This document shows positions 25,534 through 35,793 of a stretch of 52,833 nt of DNA, piece after piece. Source of the stretch: CAYVBJ01 sp964517005. Lineage in GTDB: Bacteria; Bacteroidota; Rhodothermia; Balneolales; Balneolaceae. The translations under genes were made by a program, and so were the position numbers. The stretch covers positions 1 through 52,833 of the forward strand of contig CAZFAJ010000011.1 in assembly GCA_964517005.1 (NCBI GenBank). The letters run 5' to 3'. Below the pieces are notes generated by a model. It ran no database searches, had not been told where the DNA came from, and saw only the letters and a program-made list of their open reading frames with translations. Each line of letters begins with the position of its first letter. Position 1 is the stretch's first letter.

Positions 25534-27054
25534 ATGAAAGATTTTTTAAAAACACTTGGAATTGAAAAAGTAAACGCAGGATCATCCACTGGACAAAATT
25601 TTATATCAGCTGCCGGATCTGACGTAATTTCTAGTTTTACGCCTTCAGATAACAGTGAAATTGCAAAGGTTTCATTAACCACTCGTACGGAGTATGACCA
25701 AATTGTCGGCTCGGCAGAATTAGCTTTTGAGGTCTGGCGGGATACGCCCGCTCCGCAGCGCGGTGAGATTGTACGGCAAATCGGATTGAAACTTCGCGAA
25801 TACAAAGAGCCGCTGGGAAAGCTTGTCGCGCATGAAATGGGTAAAATTTACCAGGAAGGCCTGGGAGAAGTTCAGGAAATGATTGATATCTGTGATTTTG
25901 CTGTGGGCCAATCCCGGCAACTCTACGGAAAAACCATGCATTCTGAACGGCCAAGGCACCGGATGTACGAACAGTGGCATCCGCTGGGAATTGTTGGAAT
26001 TATTTCCGCATTTAACTTTCCTGTTGCCGTTTACAGCTGGAATGCAATGATTGCTGCTGTTTGCGGTGATGTTGTGATCTGGAAAGGATCGGAAAAGACT
26101 CCGCTCTGTTCCATAGCCGTTCAGAAAATTATCGGTAATGTTTTGGAAGAGAACGATCTGCCCGAAGGTATTTTTAACATGATCACCGGAGCCAGAGAGG
26201 CCGGTGAATGGCTCACCACGGATACCCGCGTGCCTTTGATCTCAGCCACCGGTTCTATTCCCATGGGAAAACAGGTGGCACAAACTGTAGGTGCACGACT
26301 GGGTAAAACCATCCTTGAACTGGGAGGTAACAATGCGATCATCATCAGCAAAGAAGCAGATGTTGAAATGGCAACCCGGGCTGTTGTATTCGGATCTGTT
26401 GGCACCTGCGGCCAGCGGTGTACATCCACGCGCCGGCTGATTATTCATGAGGATATTTTTGATACAATTAAAAACCGGCTTATGAAAGCCTATGAAAGTG
26501 TTTCAATCGGTGATCCTCTTGATAAAGACACGCTGGTTGGGCCTATGATTGATAAAGAAGCTGTGAATCAAATGCAAAAAGCATTGGAACAGGTTGAAAA
26601 AGAGGGGGGTACCGTTTTATACGGAGGTGAAGTTCTCACGGAAATGAAAGGCAATTTTGTCCGTCCGGCAATATGCGAAGTTGAGAATCACTACAGTATT
26701 GTGCAGGAAGAAACCTTTGCACCGATCCTTTATCTTATTCGATATAAATATCTCGATGAAGCACTAAAATATCATAACGGTGTGAAGCAGGGCCTCAGCT
26801 CAGCCATGTTTACCCTAAACCTGCGGGAAGCCGAAAAATTTCTGAGTGCCGGTGGCAGTGATTGTGGAATTGCCAACATCAACATAGGCACAAGCGGAGC
26901 GGAGATCGGCGGGGCTTTCGGTGGTGAAAAAGAGACCGGCGGAGGAAGGGAGTCAGGTTCCGATGCCTGGAAAGCTTATATGCGGCGTCAGACAAACACC
27001 ATTAACTGGGGCGACGGTATGCCGCTTGCGCAGGGGATTGAGTTTGATGTGTAA
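25534..27054 (+). CDS. Aldehyde dehydrogenase, ALDH7/aminoadipate semialdehyde type
   Basis: A 506-residue NAD-dependent aldehyde dehydrogenase closest in look to ALDH7A1 and bacterial AmaB, which oxidise L-2-aminoadipate semialdehyde in lysine breakdown. Active-site motifs: LELGGNNA (catalytic Glu) and GTCGQRCTSTRR (catalytic Cys); the cofactor region reads GIISAFNFPVAVYSWN and the N-terminus FLKTLGIEK is ALDH7-like. Full length, no signal peptide. No lysine-degradation partner is beside it, so the substrate is inferred from family alone. Other small aldehydes, for instance those formed under osmotic or oxidative stress, are possible. Confidence 0.88.
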   Translation: MKDFLKTLGIEKVNAGSSTGQNFISAAGSDVISSFTPSDNSEIAKVSLTTRTEYDQIVGSAELAFEVWRDTPAPQRGEIVRQIGLKLREYKEPLGKLVAHEMGKIYQEGLGEVQEMIDICDFAVGQSRQLYGKTMHSERPRHRMYEQWHPLGIVGIISAFNFPVAVYSWNAMIAAVCGDVVIWKGSEKTPLCSIAVQKIIGNVLEENDLPEGIFNMITGAREAGEWLTTDTRVPLISATGSIPMGKQVAQTVGARLGKTILELGGNNAIIISKEADVEMATRAVVFGSVGTCGQRCTSTRRLIIHEDIFDTIKNRLMKAYESVSIGDPLDKDTLVGPMIDKEAVNQMQKALEQVEKEGGTVLYGGEVLTEMKGNFVRPAICEVENHYSIVQEETFAPILYLIRYKYLDEALKYHNGVKQGLSSAMFTLNLREAEKFLSAGGSDCGIANINIGTSGAEIGGAFGGEKETGGGRESGSDAWKAYMRRQTNTINWGDGMPLAQGIEFDV

Positions 27055-27118
27055 ATGTTCTCTGGATTACTGGCTCCTGCGCAGAAAAGAGAAATCACGA
27101 CAGAGTGCCTGAAAAAAA

Positions 27119-27787
27119 TCAACTCAGCTGATCAATTACGCGAAAACTTTCCGGGCCCATTTGAAAAAGAAGATCGTAAGCAGAGCACCACGGTTCGAAA
27201 CCGTCAAAATGCTGATGATAGACAGGATGTTTAAATTCCGGATCTGATCTCATTTCAGCCTGACGCATGTAATGGCGGCTGTCATGTTCCTGGTAAAGAA
27301 CATCGGCTCCCAGGTTACGAACTAACACATCGGGATTGGAGTCGAATTCGGACAGACTGCTTGCAAATTGTTCTTTTTCTTTTAATTGGAGATCAAGATA
27401 CGTATAAAGCCTGTGCCTGAGATACAAATTAAACGGAAGCAGGTATTTAAATTTCCGGGCTGATTCAAAATCAGCTTTGATTTCCGGGTCATAAAAATCA
27501 AAATAAAGTGAGTTGCGATAGTTAAACGCAAGTGAACGGAGAAGGGGAGTGATCCAGTCAAAAGTGTGATCAATGCGTACATCCCGGATCAGTTTTTTGC
27601 GGTCATCCGTCATCACCGGGATATTGATGTAGTCAGTACCGTCGGGGGTGCGGATAACAGCTCTGTGAGTGCGGCCTTTCCGGGACCATTGCTCATTGTC
27701 GGTCAGCAAAATATTGTCAGCCTTCAGCAGACAGGCAAGATCATAAAGATTTGGTGCAAACAGGGGTTGCATCAGGGCGAGCTTCAT
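27119..27787 (-). CDS. WbqC-like family protein
   Basis: A 222-residue WbqC-family protein. Members sit in glycan or lipopolysaccharide gene sets and are thought to be sugar-modifying enzymes, but the reaction is not settled. Visible features are the N-terminal QPLFAPNLYDLACLLKAD, the basic R-K-G-R-T-H-R segment, and the C-terminal pattern YHQHFDGFEPWCSAYDLLFQMGPES, which is the best family mark. It lies 13 bases downstream of nhaC on the same strand, so it is probably cotranscribed. Confidence 0.85.
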   Translation of the reverse strand: MKLALMQPLFAPNLYDLACLLKADNILLTDNEQWSRKGRTHRAVIRTPDGTDYINIPVMTDDRKKLIRDVRIDHTFDWITPLLRSLAFNYRNSLYFDFYDPEIKADFESARKFKYLLPFNLYLRHRLYTYLDLQLKEKEQFASSLSEFDSNPDVLVRNLGADVLYQEHDSRHYMRQAEMRSDPEFKHPVYHQHFDGFEPWCSAYDLLFQMGPESFRVIDQLS

Positions 27788-27800
27788 CAGATCATGTAAT

Positions 27801-29486
27801 TCATTCGGGTATATAGTCGTCAGGATTTGGCTGCCGTCCGAATTTCATAATTACAATTGCCATCACCACGATTCCAGCTGGGTAGATGAGCAGCCAGTGG
27901 ATATCAAATACCACTACAAAAATCAGTGCGGCAATTGAGATTAATCCACCCACAGTGGCATATGGTAACTGTGTACGTACATGTTCCACATGATCACACT
28001 GACTTGCAATAGAACTTAAAATAGTGGTATCGGATATCGGCGAACAGTGATCGCCCCAGACAGAACCTGCCAGAACGGAACTTACGCTTGCATAAATAAC
28101 GGTCAGTGTGACTTCAGGATCGAGGCCGGCATCTCCGCCAAGTTTCCACGCCAGCGGCAAAACCAAGGGCATTAATATTCCCATAGTTCCCCAGCTTGAA
28201 CCTGTGGCAAAGGCAGTTAATGCAGATATAATCATAACCAGTACCGGGATCCAGAGAGGATTCAGAACTTCTCCGAATATGGATACGAGGTAATCAGCCG
28301 TTCCAAGATCAACCGTCTGGGCACTGAGGGCCCAAGCCAGAACGAGAATTAATACGCCGTTAAACATCACATGCATTCCCTTGAACATGCCATCCAATGC
28401 TTCATCAATAGTTAGCAGCCGGCGCGAAACAGACATAAGGATTGCTATAACCACTGCGAGCAGCGAACCCCATAACAGTGCTGCATAAGAATCTGCCGTG
28501 GCAACAATATCTTGCACGGATGATCCTTCACCCGTTATAAAAAGACCGCCGATCACCCCGAATATCAGGGTAAGTATTGGAATTGCCGCATTCGACCAAT
28601 GTGAAACTTTTTCAGTCGGTTCCCTTTCGTCTTTGGCTTCGTGATAGATATGATATTCATCAAATTCCGGATCATGTTTGGCTTTATATAAATTTTCTCT
28701 TGATGTAAGCATAGGACCGAAATCGCGTCCGCTCCATGCAATCATCAGAACAAAGATAATCGTAAAAAAAGCATAAAAATTATAAGGGAGTGATTGAATA
28801 AAAACACTGTATGCGGCTTCATTAAACCCGCTAATACCTTGTTCAGCAGAATCTATGTAACCAACCATGGCGCCAATCCATGTACTTATCAGCGCAATCG
28901 TAGCAATAGGTGCCGCTGTTGAATCAACCAGGTAAGCAAGCTTAGCCCTGCTTATCTTCAGTTTGTCGGTAAGCGGGCGCATTGTATTCCCAACGACCAT
29001 TGTGTTAGCATAGTCATCAAAAAATATAATGAATCCCATCAGTGCGGTTACGAGCTGGCCTTTTACTTTTGTTTTTATATAGTTAGAAATAACCGATATG
29101 ATGCCTCTTGTTCCACCATTATCTGTAATAACTCCAACAATCCCGCCAATCAGCAAACTGAAAATTATAATACTCATGTGATCTGCATCCGCTGTAGCAG
29201 GCACAATATATTCTGTGAGACTTGTGAAAAAAGTTGTGAATACTGACAAAAAGCCCATACCACTTACGAGCCAGGTTCCCATCCAAATCCCAACAAAAAG
29301 GGCCAGCAAAACCTGGCGAAAAGCAAGTGCCATAATAATTGCTGCCAGCGGCGGAAGCAGGCTCACCCATGTTCCGTAAACACCGATTACCGTGTCACTG
29401 GCAACAGCTGATGCATGTAGTGCCCAAAAACCTGATGCTAAAAACAGGATAATTATAGCGATTGCATATTGTCTGATTTTCTTCAT
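27801..29486 (-). CDS. nhaC: NhaC family Na+/H+ antiporter
   Basis: A 561-residue secondary transporter of the NhaC superfamily, with about 12 membrane segments preceded by a signal-like hydrophobic start (residues 1-30). Family blocks: GFIIFFDDYANTMVVGNTMRPLTDKL, KLAYLVDSTAAPIATIALISTWIG, FATGSSWGTMGILMPL and SVLAGSVWGDHCSPISDTTILSS. The central charged loop (DPEFDEYHIYHEAKDEREP) is cytoplasmic. It should exchange Na+ (or an organic substrate) for protons, consistent with a salt-loving or marine lifestyle. First gene of a two-gene leftward run with wbqC. Confidence 0.9.
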   Translation of the reverse strand: MKKIRQYAIAIIILFLASGFWALHASAVASDTVIGVYGTWVSLLPPLAAIIMALAFRQVLLALFVGIWMGTWLVSGMGFLSVFTTFFTSLTEYIVPATADADHMSIIIFSLLIGGIVGVITDNGGTRGIISVISNYIKTKVKGQLVTALMGFIIFFDDYANTMVVGNTMRPLTDKLKISRAKLAYLVDSTAAPIATIALISTWIGAMVGYIDSAEQGISGFNEAAYSVFIQSLPYNFYAFFTIIFVLMIAWSGRDFGPMLTSRENLYKAKHDPEFDEYHIYHEAKDEREPTEKVSHWSNAAIPILTLIFGVIGGLFITGEGSSVQDIVATADSYAALLWGSLLAVVIAILMSVSRRLLTIDEALDGMFKGMHVMFNGVLILVLAWALSAQTVDLGTADYLVSIFGEVLNPLWIPVLVMIISALTAFATGSSWGTMGILMPLVLPLAWKLGGDAGLDPEVTLTVIYASVSSVLAGSVWGDHCSPISDTTILSSIASQCDHVEHVRTQLPYATVGGLISIAALIFVVVFDIHWLLIYPAGIVVMAIVIMKFGRQPNPDDYIPE

Positions 29487-29710
29487 TCCTCATGTATGCC
29501 TTTTCAAATCAAATTTTAACAGGGGTAAAATAGAAGGTTTTATTTATAATACAAGATGTGAGAGATTAGCTGTACAATAGATTCTTATATATAATTAAGT
29601 AGCAAAGATATAACAGCTCCTTTTTTCATACAGTTTTCAATAAACGCATTGAATAAAGGCAAAATGTTAAGTATTGTATATATAAATAACTAACTCCATA
29701 AAAAGGTTTT

Positions 29711-30373
29711 TTGAATTCAATAAACAGATACGGCCGGAAATTTATCACAAGAAGAAAAGAGCTTGTGGAAAATTTACGGAAGAAAGGAATAGAAGATGAG
29801 TCTGTTTTGCAGGCAATTAATCGGGTGCCACGCCACCAATTTGTAGACACAGCTCTCGAAAACCGTGCATACGAGGATAATGCTCTTCCTATCGGAATGG
29901 GACAAACCATTTCACAACCCTACACAGTTGCAGCTCAAACAGAACTGCTCGAGGTTGATGAGGGGTACAAAGTTCTTGAAATAGGAACCGGATCCGGTTA
30001 TCAGTCTGCAATACTTTGTGAGCTGGGGGCAAAAGTGTACAGCGTGGAGCGTCATAAAGAGTTGTATGAAAGAGCTAAAGACATTTTAAATAGTCTTGGA
30101 TATAAAGCTGAGCTGAAATTGGGTGATGGTACAAAAGGATGGAGTGCATATGCACCTTACGACAGAATTGTTGTTACCGCCGGTGCACCTGTAGTTCCGG
30201 CTGATTTAATCGATCAACTTGCTGTTGGTGGCAAACTGGTTATTCCGGTTGGCTCTGAATACACTCAAACAATGATGAGGATCTCAAAAACATCTAAGGA
30301 TTCATATGAAGAAGAACATTTCAGACACTTTAAGTTTGTCCCTCTGATTGGAGAGAAGGGATGGGATATGTAA
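29711..30373 (+). CDS. pcm: Protein-L-isoaspartate O-methyltransferase
   Basis: A 220-residue repair enzyme that methylates isoaspartyl residues in damaged proteins using S-adenosylmethionine. Motifs: MGQTISQPYTVAAQTELL, the Rossmann site V-L-E-I-G-T-G-S-G-Y-Q-S-A, and the family block D-R-I-V-V-T-A-G-A-P with KLVIPVG near the end. The start is TTG at 29711 with AAAAAGG about 8 bases upstream, and the N-terminal RRKELVENLRKKGIEDE matches the family. Monocistronic. Confidence 0.93.
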   Translation: MNSINRYGRKFITRRKELVENLRKKGIEDESVLQAINRVPRHQFVDTALENRAYEDNALPIGMGQTISQPYTVAAQTELLEVDEGYKVLEIGTGSGYQSAILCELGAKVYSVERHKELYERAKDILNSLGYKAELKLGDGTKGWSAYAPYDRIVVTAGAPVVPADLIDQLAVGGKLVIPVGSEYTQTMMRISKTSKDSYEEEHFRHFKFVPLIGEKGWDM

Positions 30374-30603
30374 TTTCCGTTCTCATAAAAGCTTCGCTAT
30401 GTTCAGCTGCTATTCAGATTTAATTTTTTAAAAATTTTTGTATTCTGTATAAATCATTGGCAGAATAATACTTACGCAATATAATTCTCATTGTTAAACT
30501 CTCCGGATTTTGGGAACAGGAACAGCATTCCATCTGTTTAATAGGCATCTCTGATTGATAAAATATTAATCAGAATATCTAACCCAAATATAAAACAGGA
30601 ATA

Positions 30604-31107
30604 ATGAAGATCATATCCAACATAGCATTAGCAGCTATAGTATTTACAGGGCTTGCGTTTATGCCCATTCAGAATAGCGATACAAAAGTAGGCAAGAGCG
30701 ACAAAAATATTGTAGAACTTGCTTCAGAAACACCCTCCCTCTCAACATTGGTTCAGGCTGTGAAAGCTGCCGGGCTTGTTGAAGTACTACAAGGCGACGG
30801 GCCTTTTACCGTTTTCGCTCCAACGAACGAAGCCTTTAGTGCACTGCCGGATGGCACACTTGAAAACTTGCTGAAACCGGAGAATAAAGACCAGCTGGTA
30901 CAAATTCTTACTTATCACGTTGTAGCTGGTAAGGTAATGTCAACAGACCTTAGTGACGGAATGTCTGCTGAGACTGTTGAAGGAAGTGAAATTGATATTT
31001 CAGTAGGAGATAATGGAGTTGGAATTAATAATGCATCCGTTGCCATTGCTGATATTGAAGCGTCGAATGGAGTTGTTCATGTAATCGATACTGTAATACT
31101 GCCGTAA
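30604..31107 (+). CDS. Exported single-domain fasciclin (FAS1) protein
   Basis: A 167-residue protein with an N-terminal signal peptide (hydrophobic about residues 6-20, no lipobox Cys) and one FAS1 domain. The domain's H1 motif is visible (GPFTVFAPTNEAFSALP), followed by I-L-T-Y-H-V-V-A-G-K-V and the H2-type end NGVVHVIDTVILP. FAS1 proteins mediate adhesion; the function here is unknown. It resembles each of the four domains of the lipoprotein at 45944-47662. A terminator follows 41 bases downstream. Confidence 0.9.
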   Translation: MKIISNIALAAIVFTGLAFMPIQNSDTKVGKSDKNIVELASETPSLSTLVQAVKAAGLVEVLQGDGPFTVFAPTNEAFSALPDGTLENLLKPENKDQLVQILTYHVVAGKVMSTDLSDGMSAETVEGSEIDISVGDNGVGINNASVAIADIEASNGVVHVIDTVILP

Positions 31108-31148
31108 GATGTATTAAAATTTACTTTTAGATATAGTTAAGGACAAAG

Positions 31149-31173
31149 AGCCCGGAGAGATCCGGGTTTTTTT
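31149..31173 (+). terminator. Rho-independent terminator of the FAS1 gene
   Basis: A GC-rich stem, CCCGGA (31151-31156) with TCCGGG (31161-31166), and a 4-base loop, directly followed by seven Ts. Confidence 0.9.
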
Positions 31174-31324
31174 ATGTTATGGTGATGATTTTTTTCCTCA
31201 GATGAGATTTACCTTCATTGAAAACATGCAAAATGAATGGCTGTTGAATTGCGGACTTTTTTCGTATGTGTGGTTAGAAAAGTAATCACTCCAAACTCTG
31301 AAAAGTTTTCAATTCGTTTTTTTA

Positions 31325-31701
31325 AATATCTATTACCGTCTGCTTTAGCTGACGGAGAATTAAAAAGCAAGAAGGAAGTGGCTTTAGCCACAATCGGCTT
31401 AAGAAACTCATTTTATGGTATTGTTTTTTATACAAAACACCCAATGAATCCAAATGCGTACCCAACTCATTGGTTTATCTCTCGTTTATTTTTCTGTTAT
31501 GAAACGAGGATGTTCGTCCTTTTTGAGGAGTTATTTACCCCTTCTTTTAGTATAAACCTAAAAACACCTGTTCCTTACAGTTTATATATGTGTTTTTTTA
31601 AATTACATGTTACTGAATGATTCACGTTCAGATGTGGCTAAAGCCACTCGTTTTCTGGACGTTGCTTGTCCGTCAGCTAAAGCAGACGGTAATAGATATC
31701 T
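31325..31701. repeat. REPIN/MITE-like inverted element
   Basis: Two arms of about 70 bases face each other (31325-31393 and 31632-31701). Each arm holds two palindromes: GTGGCTTTAGCCAC (31378-31391; its partner 31634-31647 reads GTGGCTAAAGCCAC) and CCGTCTGCTTTAGCTGACGG (31336-31355; partner 31670-31689). The outer ends (ATATCTATTA and its complement) also match. The centre (about 240 bases) has ORF-like stretches that look spurious. The design resembles paired REP sequences mobilised in trans by an IS200-like RAYT enzyme; none is present here. Confidence 0.75.
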
Positions 31702-31975
31702 CTGGCTTTTTTGTAGCCTTTTTTCCCGAAATATATCAAGAGACTTTCAGTTCCTCAAACCGCTAAACAGGGACCTTTTTTCACTTCTGCCGAATTTGTT
31801 GCTTTCTTAGTCATCATTTTTCACAAAACCCAACACTGTCAGACCCAGTAAGTGATTATATGTTTCGATCGACATTTCATATTTGACTTAACACTAAATT
31901 ACCAAACTTACACAAAATTATTTGCGAGAAATGGGGGTTAGTACCGGGCATAACAGGTAACATATTTCTTCAACG

Positions 31976-32013
31976 AAAAAACCCCGACAGTCTGTGAAAG
32001 GCCGCCAGGGTTT
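31976..32013 (-). terminator. Rho-independent terminator of the metalloprotease gene
   Basis: Read leftward, 32004-32013 pairs with 31979-31988 (10 pairs including two G-U), followed by a T run. It lies 34 bases beyond the stop at 32047. Confidence 0.75.
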
Positions 32014-32046
32014 AATAAGGATTTATCTGTTTTTCAGAGCATTTTC

Positions 32047-34533
32047 TTAATCCGGGTTCAGGATGTTATCAATTCTGGATTCCACATCTGCGAGGTGAAC
32101 TCTTGTTGCGCGGTCACTCACCCTTGATCGTGTGCTCCGGGCATCCTGTAAGAGAGTTTCAAGCTGCTCGCGAACAATCGGCCGTATATCAGACTGACTT
32201 ACGTTGATTGATGTAAATCCGAAAAACTGACGGAAGGCCGCTGGTATATCTGGCAGTTCTTCTGTCATCAGTGTCTCCATTTGTTCAATATAAGCTCTCT
32301 GGAGATTTCGCCTGTATACATCGATTGCAGCATTGTTTCTAAGTTCACTCCAGACCGTGCCGCGGAGATCGTCCATAAACTCAAAAGGAGTGTAGGTATC
32401 TTCGGCCCGCTGGTCATATTCAATCAGCCTTGCAATTCGTTGCGGACTGAGTACATTTTCGAGGACAGCTACCTGCCTGCTCCTGAAACTGTCTACAAAA
32501 TCAGCCTGGTTGATTTTACTTAGAATTTCATCATTAACAGCCCATGTTGGAGATGAGAAAGCATGACGTCCCAAAAAGTCCATGGCGCGTTTTTGAGTCT
32601 CTTCTGGTACAAACTCATATACAGGGCCTTCCTGGTCAAATGTTTTGTTTGTTTCAAAAACACCGCCGAGATTTTGGCTCACGTGGCCCATATACCGGCT
32701 CCACTGGCCAAGAACCTGGCCGTACAAGATTTCCAGTTCATCAAAGTTTTCACCTTCCTGACGTGTCCATTCAATGAGTGCATCTGTAATCACCTGAAGG
32801 TTTGCCAGGCCATAGCTGCTTGCTTTCATGGCATCATCGCCAAGATCTTCATTTTGTGAACGGGGGTCGATTTTGCTTCCAGTCTGCCGCCCGTAAAAGA
32901 ATACCGGGTCATCTGCACGTTCCAGAACCCATTCATGCAAAATTTCCTCTTGTTCTTCAAGAGGAGTATCACCAAACCATGTATATCCCCATTTGATTGC
33001 CCATTTATCATAGGGGCCGACACGCGGATGAAAGTTGGTTACACCGTCATCAGGTTGTGCTATATAGTTGAAGCGGGCATAGTCCATAATCGATGGCGCT
33101 GTTCCATGCGTATCTGTGTATGACGGAGACCGAAGTGAATCTACCGGTACTGCATAGCTGGAACCCCAGTTATGAGGATGTCCCAGTGTATGGCCAACCT
33201 CGTGAGCAGAAACAAAACGGATTAATTCACCCATCACTTCGTCATCAAACTCAACAGCACGGGCTTCAGGGTTAGCTGCAGCTGTTTGAACAAAATACCA
33301 GTTACGAAGTAGGCTCATCACATTGTGAAACCATCCAATTGCCGAGGTTAAAATCTGCCCGGATCTCGGATCGTGAACATGCGGGCCAAATGCATTCGGT
33401 ATCGGTGAAGCAAAATAACGAATAGTCGGGTACCGAACATCCTCAAGGCTGAAATCAGGATCTTCTTCCGGAGTAGGTGCCATTTTGCCCATAATAGCAT
33501 TTTTAAAACCGGCTTCTTCAAAAGCAACCTGCCAGTCATCAACACCCTTTATCAGCCATTCTCTCCATTTCTTCGGAGTGGCCGGATCAATATAAAAGAT
33601 AATAGGCTCCTCGGGCTCCACAAGTTCTCCGCGGAGATAGGCTTCTTTATCTTTCGGAACCAGTTTCCAGCGGGTCACATGACTCACCTCTTTTGCTTTT
33701 TGTGCATCCGCTCCGTAATCAATTTTATTTACAGTAAAATAACCAACACGCGCGTCCGGTTTTCGTGGTTGCATCGGCTCTTCCGGCATTAGCACCATAC
33801 TGTGATTGATCTCTAAAGAGATTGTATTCGCATCCGAATTGGATGGAGGATTACCGGCTTCATATGTTAAAAGATGCCTGGCTTCGATATTCTCGGGATA
33901 ACTGTTGATATGCTCAATAAATGTTCTTGAGCCATCCACACGCCGCACCTGGTATCGCTGTCTGGCACCTTGCTGTAAGCCAAGCGCCGGCACATCGGAT
34001 GTAAAGAGACTGGTAATTTCAATAACTGTACCTGTTGAATCTTCATTCAGAGCCTCAATATCAAAGGATGAAAGTATAGGCTCAAAATTGGAATTTCTGA
34101 CAGCTTCAAAAATGGGAAGTGTATCACTTGCCACATTTTCAAAAGAGACGCGCCGAAGAAGTATTTTATCATCTTTACGTTCCCATCGTAAAGACTGAGT
34201 GTTGTTTTTCATACCGCCAAATTGTATACCGTCGGCAGTTTTGGATATTCGTGATACCATCAGCACTTCACGCCCAAGCAGGGAATCAGGAATTTCATAG
34301 TAATACTTGTCTTTTTGCTTATAAACATTAAAAAGTCCCTCATCTTTCTCAGCGTCATCCTTAATTACTTCACTGAATGGTTTCATCTCTGTATCACCGT
34401 TTTTTCCCGGTGGTGTTGGTCGATCGCCGGCTGAAGGGCCATCATCTTTTGATGCTGACCCGAAGACTCCACAACCCGCCATTACGAATAGTGAAAGGCT
34501 CATTATCAACATCTTTCTAATTGATGCATTCAT
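32047..34533 (-). CDS. Zinc metalloprotease lipoprotein (DUF5117/DUF4953 type)
   Basis: An 828-residue exported lipoprotein: hydrophobic signal, then lipobox M-A-G-C-G (Cys about residue 21) followed by a Ser/Asp/Pro-rich linker. The metzincin zinc site H-E-V-G-H-T-L-G-H-P-H is complete, with SIMDYARFNY as the Met-turn further on. Large N-terminal beta-rich domains (DUF5117-like, about residues 60-330) precede the protease core, and a helical C-terminal part follows. Proteins of this type are common in Bacteroidota and Gemmatimonadota; their substrates are unknown. Monocistronic with its own terminator. Confidence 0.88.
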   Translation of the reverse strand: MNASIRKMLIMSLSLFVMAGCGVFGSASKDDGPSAGDRPTPPGKNGDTEMKPFSEVIKDDAEKDEGLFNVYKQKDKYYYEIPDSLLGREVLMVSRISKTADGIQFGGMKNNTQSLRWERKDDKILLRRVSFENVASDTLPIFEAVRNSNFEPILSSFDIEALNEDSTGTVIEITSLFTSDVPALGLQQGARQRYQVRRVDGSRTFIEHINSYPENIEARHLLTYEAGNPPSNSDANTISLEINHSMVLMPEEPMQPRKPDARVGYFTVNKIDYGADAQKAKEVSHVTRWKLVPKDKEAYLRGELVEPEEPIIFYIDPATPKKWREWLIKGVDDWQVAFEEAGFKNAIMGKMAPTPEEDPDFSLEDVRYPTIRYFASPIPNAFGPHVHDPRSGQILTSAIGWFHNVMSLLRNWYFVQTAAANPEARAVEFDDEVMGELIRFVSAHEVGHTLGHPHNWGSSYAVPVDSLRSPSYTDTHGTAPSIMDYARFNYIAQPDDGVTNFHPRVGPYDKWAIKWGYTWFGDTPLEEQEEILHEWVLERADDPVFFYGRQTGSKIDPRSQNEDLGDDAMKASSYGLANLQVITDALIEWTRQEGENFDELEILYGQVLGQWSRYMGHVSQNLGGVFETNKTFDQEGPVYEFVPEETQKRAMDFLGRHAFSSPTWAVNDEILSKINQADFVDSFRSRQVAVLENVLSPQRIARLIEYDQRAEDTYTPFEFMDDLRGTVWSELRNNAAIDVYRRNLQRAYIEQMETLMTEELPDIPAAFRQFFGFTSINVSQSDIRPIVREQLETLLQDARSTRSRVSDRATRVHLADVESRIDNILNPD

Positions 34534-34740
34534 ATTGTATCTATTGGTTTATTTATGTTAGAATCGTAGTCCATGAAACTGCAATGATTGACTTTCCAAA
34601 TCAAGTAAAATTAATGCCCGCTTGTAAAAAGTTGATAATGAATGTAAGAGGGTTAAAGCTCAAATTGAGTTACTCATTCAAATAGACAGAAACCGGAAAC
34701 CATTGAAAAGTTATAATCTCAATTCAAAATTGAGAATTCA

Positions 34741-35793
34741 TCATTTATCATTCGCGTAACATTTTTTCAGAAATGGGATCATATAATCAGCAAGCCAGTC
34801 AAACATTTCTCTTTGATAGCGCCGTGAGCCATTTCCGCGACTGTTATCTGACGTAACAGCTATGACTGATTCGAGTTCGGGGATCAAAAGAATATATTGC
34901 CCGCCGTTGCCCCAAGCAAAAGCAATGTGATAACCTGCGATTTTGCGCCGCCACCACAAATAACCATAGTCATACGGATTATAATTACTCCGGGTATAGA
35001 TCTTAAACGAATCAACGATCCACTCTTCAGGTACAATCTGTTTACCGTTATACATTCCCATATCCATCACCATTTGACCAATTTTGAGCATATCAGCCGG
35101 CCGCAGTGCCATATTGTTTCCGCCCATATAGTACCCTTGAGGGCCGCGATCCCATCCGCCCGGCTGAATATCCATCGGACCAAACAGGTAACGGACTGCA
35201 AAGTCACGGGTGCTCATACCGGTTGCTTTTGTCAGAATTGCAGAGAGTATATGTGTGGTGCCGGTGCTGTAAATCATTTTTCCGCCCGGGCGATCTTCCA
35301 GCGGCTGATTAAAAACAAAATGGATCCAGTTGCTATTCAGAACCCAGCGCCCGTAATTGTGAAAACTGGTAGTTTCAAGGCCCGTTCTCATGGTCAGAAG
35401 GTCTTTGATAGTGATCGACTCTTTTACTGAATCGGGATTAGATTCAAAGTAATCCGGAAAGAATTCAGCGATTGTCTGATCCGTGCCGCTCAGAAATCTC
35501 TCTTCAATAGCAATACCGGTGAGCAGTGAAAGAATGCTTTTGGATGCCGACTTGATGTTATTCGTGCGCCGGCTGCTCATTTGGCCAAAATAATTTTCTA
35601 TTACAGGCTCACCATTTACCTGGACAAGCAGGCTATTGACCGTTCCGATCTCTCTGAAAGTGTCGGTCAGTTCGCCGGGATTTAGCGTATCGTCAAAAGC
35701 TTCTTTATAATCGGGAGAATTGGAATCAGCGAAGCCATCAGATAGCCCGTGAAACATCAGAAATAATAAAATTGCAGATATAAATACTCTCAC
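34741..35793 (-). CDS. Exported serine hydrolase, beta-lactamase (class C-like) family
   Basis: A 350-residue penicillin-binding-protein-like hydrolase with a signal peptide (about residues 1-21). The nucleophile motif S-x-x-K is at Ser82-Ala-Ser-Lys85. The second motif appears as Y-S-T (in MIYSTGTTHIL) where Y-x-N is usual, and a G-N-G-G-Q-Y block probably stands for the third (HGG/KTG) motif. Such proteins are usually esterases or peptidases rather than true beta-lactamases. Monocistronic, with no regulator nearby. Confidence 0.85.
   Translation of the reverse strand: MRVFISAILLFLMFHGLSDGFADSNSPDYKEAFDDTLNPGELTDTFREIGTVNSLLVQVNGEPVIENYFGQMSSRRTNNIKSASKSILSLLTGIAIEERFLSGTDQTIAEFFPDYFESNPDSVKESITIKDLLTMRTGLETTSFHNYGRWVLNSNWIHFVFNQPLEDRPGGKMIYSTGTTHILSAILTKATGMSTRDFAVRYLFGPMDIQPGGWDRGPQGYYMGGNNMALRPADMLKIGQMVMDMGMYNGKQIVPEEWIVDSFKIYTRSNYNPYDYGYLWWRRKIAGYHIAFAWGNGGQYILLIPELESVIAVTSDNSRGNGSRRYQREMFDWLADYMIPFLKKCYANDK

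Noticed and set aside
31237..31810. Two open frames of 127 and 67 codons between the FAS1 gene and the metalloprotease gene
   Set aside because: They run across the arms of the inverted element, have low-complexity composition and no family likeness; they are best explained as chance frames in a repeat.
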